Part shown: positions 5,482 through 9,308 of the stretch, piece after piece
Position numbering within the stretch: position 1 is the first letter of the stretch
Layout of the letters: each line of letters begins with the position of its first letter
DNA from: Bacteroidota bacterium
GTDB taxonomy: Bacteria > Bacteroidota > Bacteroidia > Chitinophagales > Chitinophagaceae
DNA length: 9,308 nt
Direction of reading: 5' to 3'
Assembly (NCBI GenBank): GCA_023433755.1
Contig: JAEYUA010000283.1
Span: 1-9,308 of the forward strand
Notes under the pieces: model-generated
The model's input: only the letters and a program-made list of their open reading frames with translations
Told to the model about the DNA's origin: nothing
Databases searched by the model: none
Made by a program: the position numbers and the translations under genes

Positions 5482-6849
5482 ATGAAAAAGCTGCTTTTCA
5501 TTGCCTTTGCCTGTTTTATTGCTGCCCTGCCTTCGCTGGCTCAGCCTAAAAAGGTGGTGGCCGACAAGATCGTTGGTATCGTTGGCGATCATATCATCCT
5601 TTATTCCGACATCCGCAATGCTATCGCTGATATCTCCCGCCAGGGTGGACAGGTACCGGAAGGTGTGGAATGTTCCATCATTGAACAATCCCTCGTTTCC
5701 AAAGTGCTGATGCTGCAGGCTATGAAGGATTCACTGGTAGTAACGGAAGAAGAAGTAGAAGCAGACCTTGACCTTCGTGTACGTGATTTTATCCGCACCT
5801 ACGGCTCACAGGAAGCAGTTGAGCAGCTTGCAGGTAAAACCATTTACCAGATTAAGGACGATGCGAGAGAATCTATCCGCGAACGCAAACTTGCCGAAGC
5901 CATGCAGATGAAGATCCTCGAGAACGTACGCATCACCCCCGCGGAAGTAAAAGTTTATTTCGACCGCATACCCAAGGACAGTCTTCCTTTCTTTGAATCA
6001 GAACTGGAGGTAGGCCATATTGTGATCTATCCAAAGGCCTCCCGTGATCTGGAACAGTATGCCATATCCGAACTCACCAACTACCGCCGCATGATCGATG
6101 AAAAAAAGATCAGCTTCGAGAATGCTGCGAAAAGATATTCCGAAGACCCGGGTTCAAAAGACAGAGGTGGTCAATACCAGTTGAACCGCAATGAAAAAAC
6201 CTGGGATCCTGAATTTCTCAGGGCGAGTTTCAGGTTGAAGGAAGGCGAGATCTCACCCATCATCAAATCTAAATTCGGGTATCACATTATCCAGATGGTA
6301 CAGCGTAATGGAGATGATGCCATCGTTCGTCATATCCTGAAGATTCCACCCGTTACTGATGATGAGATCAATGCGGCTGTTTCCAAACTGGATTCTGTGC
6401 GTGCCATGCTGATTGCCGGCACTACCGACTTTAGTGCTGCTGCCAATAAATACAGTGATGATGAAGCTTCCAAATACTATGGTCCGCTAATCCCAAGCCG
6501 TGACGGTGATTCTTATAATACCATTGATGAACTGGATAAAGACATCGTAACAACCATCAGCAAAATGAAGATTGGTGAATACTCACAGCCTTCTGTATTT
6601 GTTGATCCGCAGACCCAGAAAAGAGGAGTGCGCATCATTTATCTCAAATCTATGTCGGAGCCTCACGTGATGAACATCCGTGATGATTATAATAAAATCC
6701 AGCAGGCTGCCCTGGAAGAGAAAAAGTATTTAGCACTCGAAAAATGGCTGACCACTAATATTCCAAGCTACTATATCATGATTGATGATGACCTGTCCGG
6801 CTGCGCCCAGCTTAAAAAATGGATGAAGAAGGACATAGCTTCCAAATAA
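5482..6849 (+). CDS. surA: SurA-like periplasmic chaperone / peptidyl-prolyl cis-trans isomerase
   Basis: SurA-type proteins escort outer-membrane proteins through the periplasm and isomerise Xaa-Pro bonds. The start chosen is ATG 5482, giving 455 residues: MKKLLFIAFACFIAALPSLA is a standard signal peptide with probable cleavage near residue 20. A TTG at 5464 would only add six residues ahead of the signal and overlaps a candidate promoter. A SurA N-terminal helical domain follows (about 24-160). Parvulin domain 1 (about 178-274) has GHIVI, SEDPGSKDRGGQ and FGYHIIQMV. Parvulin domain 2 (about 282-392) has VRHILKIP and KYSDDEASKYYG, and is more divergent. A helical C-terminus closes it. Length is close to E. 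coli SurA (428). A terminator 25 bp downstream suggests a single-gene unit, without the second isomerase gene often found beside it. Orthology to E. coli surA is inferred from architecture only. Confidence 0.9.
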   Translation: MKKLLFIAFACFIAALPSLAQPKKVVADKIVGIVGDHIILYSDIRNAIADISRQGGQVPEGVECSIIEQSLVSKVLMLQAMKDSLVVTEEEVEADLDLRVRDFIRTYGSQEAVEQLAGKTIYQIKDDARESIRERKLAEAMQMKILENVRITPAEVKVYFDRIPKDSLPFFESELEVGHIVIYPKASRDLEQYAISELTNYRRMIDEKKISFENAAKRYSEDPGSKDRGGQYQLNRNEKTWDPEFLRASFRLKEGEISPIIKSKFGYHIIQMVQRNGDDAIVRHILKIPPVTDDEINAAVSKLDSVRAMLIAGTTDFSAAANKYSDDEASKYYGPLIPSRDGDSYNTIDELDKDIVTTISKMKIGEYSQPSVFVDPQTQKRGVRIIYLKSMSEPHVMNIRDDYNKIQQAALEEKKYLALEKWLTTNIPSYYIMIDDDLSGCAQLKKWMKKDIASK

Positions 6850-6874
6850 AGGAAAACCTTTACGCTCTCATAAT

Positions 6875-6905
6875 AAGACCCGGATTATTCCGGGTCTTCA
6901 TTTTT
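6875..6905 (+). terminator. Intrinsic terminator of the SurA-like gene
   Basis: AAGACCCGG (6875-6883) and CCGGGTCTT (6890-6898) form a perfect 9-bp stem around ATTATT, followed by CA and five T residues (6901-6905). It lies 25 bp after the stop codon and separates this gene from the PAS gene 45 bp further on. Confidence 0.9.
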
Positions 6906-6950
6906 GAGATTATCTTTATGTGTTAACAGAACTGTGTAAGTGCAATCCCA

Positions 6951-9308
6951 ATGTCTTTGTCCCTGAAAACCGCTTTGAATCTCACTGGCTCCGTATTATT
7001 CGAGAACAGCCCGCTTCCCTCCTGGGTTGTGAATGCAGAAAATTTTGTTGTAGTCGCCTCCAACCGCGCAGCTCAATCATGTTACAAGGTTGTAGAAGAA
7101 CAAAAAATATTCCTCCAGTTGCTGGATGAATATTACCGCATCCCGCTGATGGAGAGGGTTTCGAGGAGCAGGAAGATAGAAGAGGTGAATGATGTGTATG
7201 TTCTGATTGACGCCAACGGTAAAAAAACAGTCGCCGACCTATATGCTTCTTCATTTGATCTGGAGGGTGTAACATGTATACAGTTCACAGCTATTGCTCA
7301 TACCGGTCATCATGAACCCGGTGATCTGAAAGAAGAGCATCACCGGTACAAATCATATATAGAACACAGTACAGATGGTATCTATTGCATGGAGTACAGG
7401 AAGCCTCCTCCGGTGGACCTGGCATTTGATGAACTGGTTGTATTCTCCAGGAAATACACCTATATCTCTTACAGCAACCAGGCCATGGCCCGCATGTATG
7501 GTTTCGATAATAGCGAAGACCTGAGACATTTCCTGGAGCCACAGGTTCTGGATTTTGAAGACCCTTTGAATATTGCTTTCCTGGAAGCATTCGTTACCAA
7601 TGGATTTCATATCATCAATGCCCCCTCGCATGAAAAAGACAGGAATGGGAATACCAGGTATTTCCTGAATACATTGGTTGGTGTTATTGAAGACGGACAC
7701 CTGAAAAGGATCTGGGGCACGCAAAAAGATATCACTGAAAAAAAGATCACGGAAGAAAAACTGCAACTGCTGGCCAGCCTTGTGGAGCAGACCTCGGATG
7801 TACTTACCGCTTCCGATATTGATTTCAAACCCATCACCTGGAACAAAGCTGCGGAAACGGTTTACGGTATCAGTGGTGACCTGGTGATCGGGAAAGATCT
7901 GTCTGATTACATCACATTTAATTATACAGGTTTTACCCGGGAAGAAGTCCGCACTATTCTGCGTGAAAAAGGAGAGTGGCGCGGTGAAGCAGGTTTTGTG
8001 CGCCCTTCAGATCAGAAATATAAAACGGTATTATTCGGATTTAAAACTAGGTTGGATGAACAAAACAGGCCAATTGGGTACCTCATCAGCGCCAGCGATA
8101 TTACTGAAAGAAAACTGGCTGAATCAAGACTAAAGGAAAGTGAATCGCGGTTTCGTGAGATGGCTGATTCCTCACCAGTAATGATCTGGATGTGCAATGA
8201 ATCAAGCATCACCTCATACACCAACCGCAAATGGATCGAGTTCACCGGCATTGATATTTCCGGAGATCCCATGGGCTGGTCAAAGCTTGTTCACCCTGAT
8301 GATCTTGAAATGGCAAAGGCTGTGTATATGGAAGCTTTCCAAAGAATGGATGAAGTAACCATTCAGTACCGGCTGTGGAATAAAGATGGCAGCTACCGCT
8401 GGGTGCATGATGTGAGTGTTCCCCGCTTTACCAATGACCAGTTCATAGGCTATATAGGTTCGGTAGTGGATATTGAAGACCAGAAACAGACGGAGAAACA
8501 GCTTAGGTATAATGCCACGATACTTGACAACGTTTCGGATATTATAGTAACCACTGATCTTGAATATAAGGTGCGGAGCTGGAATCCCTCCGCGGAACAT
8601 TACTATGGCATTCCGGCTGCCCAGGCCCTTGGTGAGCGCATGAGTGAGATCATGCAGTTTCAGTTTACCGACGTAAGCCTCGCTGCCATATTGAAGGACC
8701 TTGATGAGAAGGGAGAATGGAGAGGTTCCCTGAGTTATGTAAACAAGAAAGGTGAAGAGCGTCATTTTCTTCACACGGTCAAGGGAATTTATAATGAAGA
8801 AAAACAAAAAATCGGCTACCTCGCCGCAGCCCGTGATGTAACCGAACGGGTGGTAGCTGAGAAAAAACTGGAGAAGAGCGAGAATTTTTATCGCACCCTC
8901 ATCGCTGATTCCTCCAATGCCATGATCCTGCTGGATGAATCAGGTATGATCAGCTTCGCTTCTCCTTCCGTGAAGAAAGTGCTGGGATATGAGGTCGCTG
9001 ACATCCTGGGGAAAAACTCTTTTGAATTTGTGCATACGGAAGATCTTTTGTGGGCAGCCCAGTCTTTTCAGCAGGAAGTGAAAGAAAACCCGGTGGTAAA
9101 ATCCATTGTGGTGCGACTCCTCAAAAAAGATGGTGAATGGTTATGGTGTATGATCCGTGGACATAACATGCTGAATAACCCAAGCATCAACAGCATCGTA
9201 ATTTATTTTCATGATGACACCCTGCGCAAGCAGGCCAATGAAGCCCTTAAAGAAAGTGAAAAACGATTCAGGAACCTGATACGGGAATTACAGATTGGCG
9301 TATTTCTT
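6951..9308 (+). CDS. Multi-PAS sensor protein, probable histidine kinase N-terminus (partial)
   Basis: The frame is open from ATG 6951 to the window edge, 786 codons without a stop; an in-frame TAA at 6924 makes this the first available ATG. Six PAS domains and the start of a seventh are visible, beginning near residues 18 (LFENSPLPSWVV), 132 (YIEHSTDGIYCM), 274 (LVEQTSDVL), 401 (FREMADSSPVMIW), 521 (ILDNVSDIIVTTD), 646 (FYRTLIADSSNAMILLD) and 773 (FRNLI). The linkers are typical S-box/PAC junctions: DITERKLAESRLKESESRF, DVTERVVAEKKLEKSE and ALKESEKRF. No signal peptide or membrane segment is seen, so the visible part is cytoplasmic. PAS domains sense ligands, redox state or light, or mediate dimerisation; no cofactor can be assigned here. 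Proteins of this kind usually end in HisKA-HATPase_c modules, which would lie beyond the window; the kinase call is inference. Confidence 0.88.
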   Translation, partial: MSLSLKTALNLTGSVLFENSPLPSWVVNAENFVVVASNRAAQSCYKVVEEQKIFLQLLDEYYRIPLMERVSRSRKIEEVNDVYVLIDANGKKTVADLYASSFDLEGVTCIQFTAIAHTGHHEPGDLKEEHHRYKSYIEHSTDGIYCMEYRKPPPVDLAFDELVVFSRKYTYISYSNQAMARMYGFDNSEDLRHFLEPQVLDFEDPLNIAFLEAFVTNGFHIINAPSHEKDRNGNTRYFLNTLVGVIEDGHLKRIWGTQKDITEKKITEEKLQLLASLVEQTSDVLTASDIDFKPITWNKAAETVYGISGDLVIGKDLSDYITFNYTGFTREEVRTILREKGEWRGEAGFVRPSDQKYKTVLFGFKTRLDEQNRPIGYLISASDITERKLAESRLKESESRFREMADSSPVMIWMCNESSITSYTNRKWIEFTGIDISGDPMGWSKLVHPDDLEMAKAVYMEAFQRMDEVTIQYRLWNKDGSYRWVHDVSVPRFTNDQFIGYIGSVVDIEDQKQTEKQLRYNATILDNVSDIIVTTDLEYKVRSWNPSAEHYYGIPAAQALGERMSEIMQFQFTDVSLAAILKDLDEKGEWRGSLSYVNKKGEERHFLHTVKGIYNEEKQKIGYLAAARDVTERVVAEKKLEKSENFYRTLIADSSNAMILLDESGMISFASPSVKKVLGYEVADILGKNSFEFVHTEDLLWAAQSFQQEVKENPVVKSIVVRLLKKDGEWLWCMIRGHNMLNNPSINSIVIYFHDDTLRKQANEALKESEKRFRNLIRELQIGVFL

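Noticed and set aside
5241..5549. 102-codon + strand frame running into the SurA-like gene
   Set aside because: It reads through repeat copy C and the heptamer array in frame and has no coding character apart from the out-of-frame overlap.
8280..8807. 175-codon - strand frame in the PAS gene
   Set aside because: It is antisense to PAS domains 4-6, whose + strand reading is continuous and recognisable.

Overview
The window looks like chromosomal DNA from a member of the Bacteroidota, most likely a Chitinophagaceae-like lineage. The evidence is the nusA-infB pair, an IF2 with the long Pro/Ala/Glu- then Lys/Arg/Gly-rich linker typical of that phylum, start codons without Shine-Dalgarno sequences, a SurA-like isomerase with a short N-terminal signal peptide, and a soluble multi-PAS sensor protein of a kind common there. 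Family assignments come from motifs read by eye; no database search was made.

Layout. Positions 1-64 hold the possible last codons of rimP and a small hairpin repeat. nusA (65-1312) and infB (1590-4436) follow on the + strand, separated by an unusually long 277-bp spacer that carries two facing clusters of a degenerate 7-bp repeat. infB ends at a strong intrinsic terminator (4476-4503). From about 4550 to 5405 lies a repeat-rich island: three copies of a roughly 100-bp element (two direct, one inverted), a lone GIY-YIG nuclease gene on the - strand (4822-5163) lying between the inverted copies, and a third cluster of the 7-bp repeat. A SurA-like chaperone/isomerase (5482-6849) follows with its own terminator (6875-6905). 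The window closes with a large PAS-repeat signalling protein (6951 to the edge, 786 codons visible, no stop).

How the parts fit. nusA and infB are transcription and translation housekeeping genes usually co-transcribed with rimP. The SurA-like protein acts in envelope protein folding and appears to be a single-gene unit. The PAS protein is probably the sensory part of a two-component kinase whose catalytic end lies outside the window. These genes are not obviously linked functionally. The most unusual material is in the intergenic DNA: two distinct repeat families, one abutting the other, and a nuclease gene bracketed by near-identical inverted copies. That arrangement suggests, but does not prove, a small mobile or homing-type cassette.
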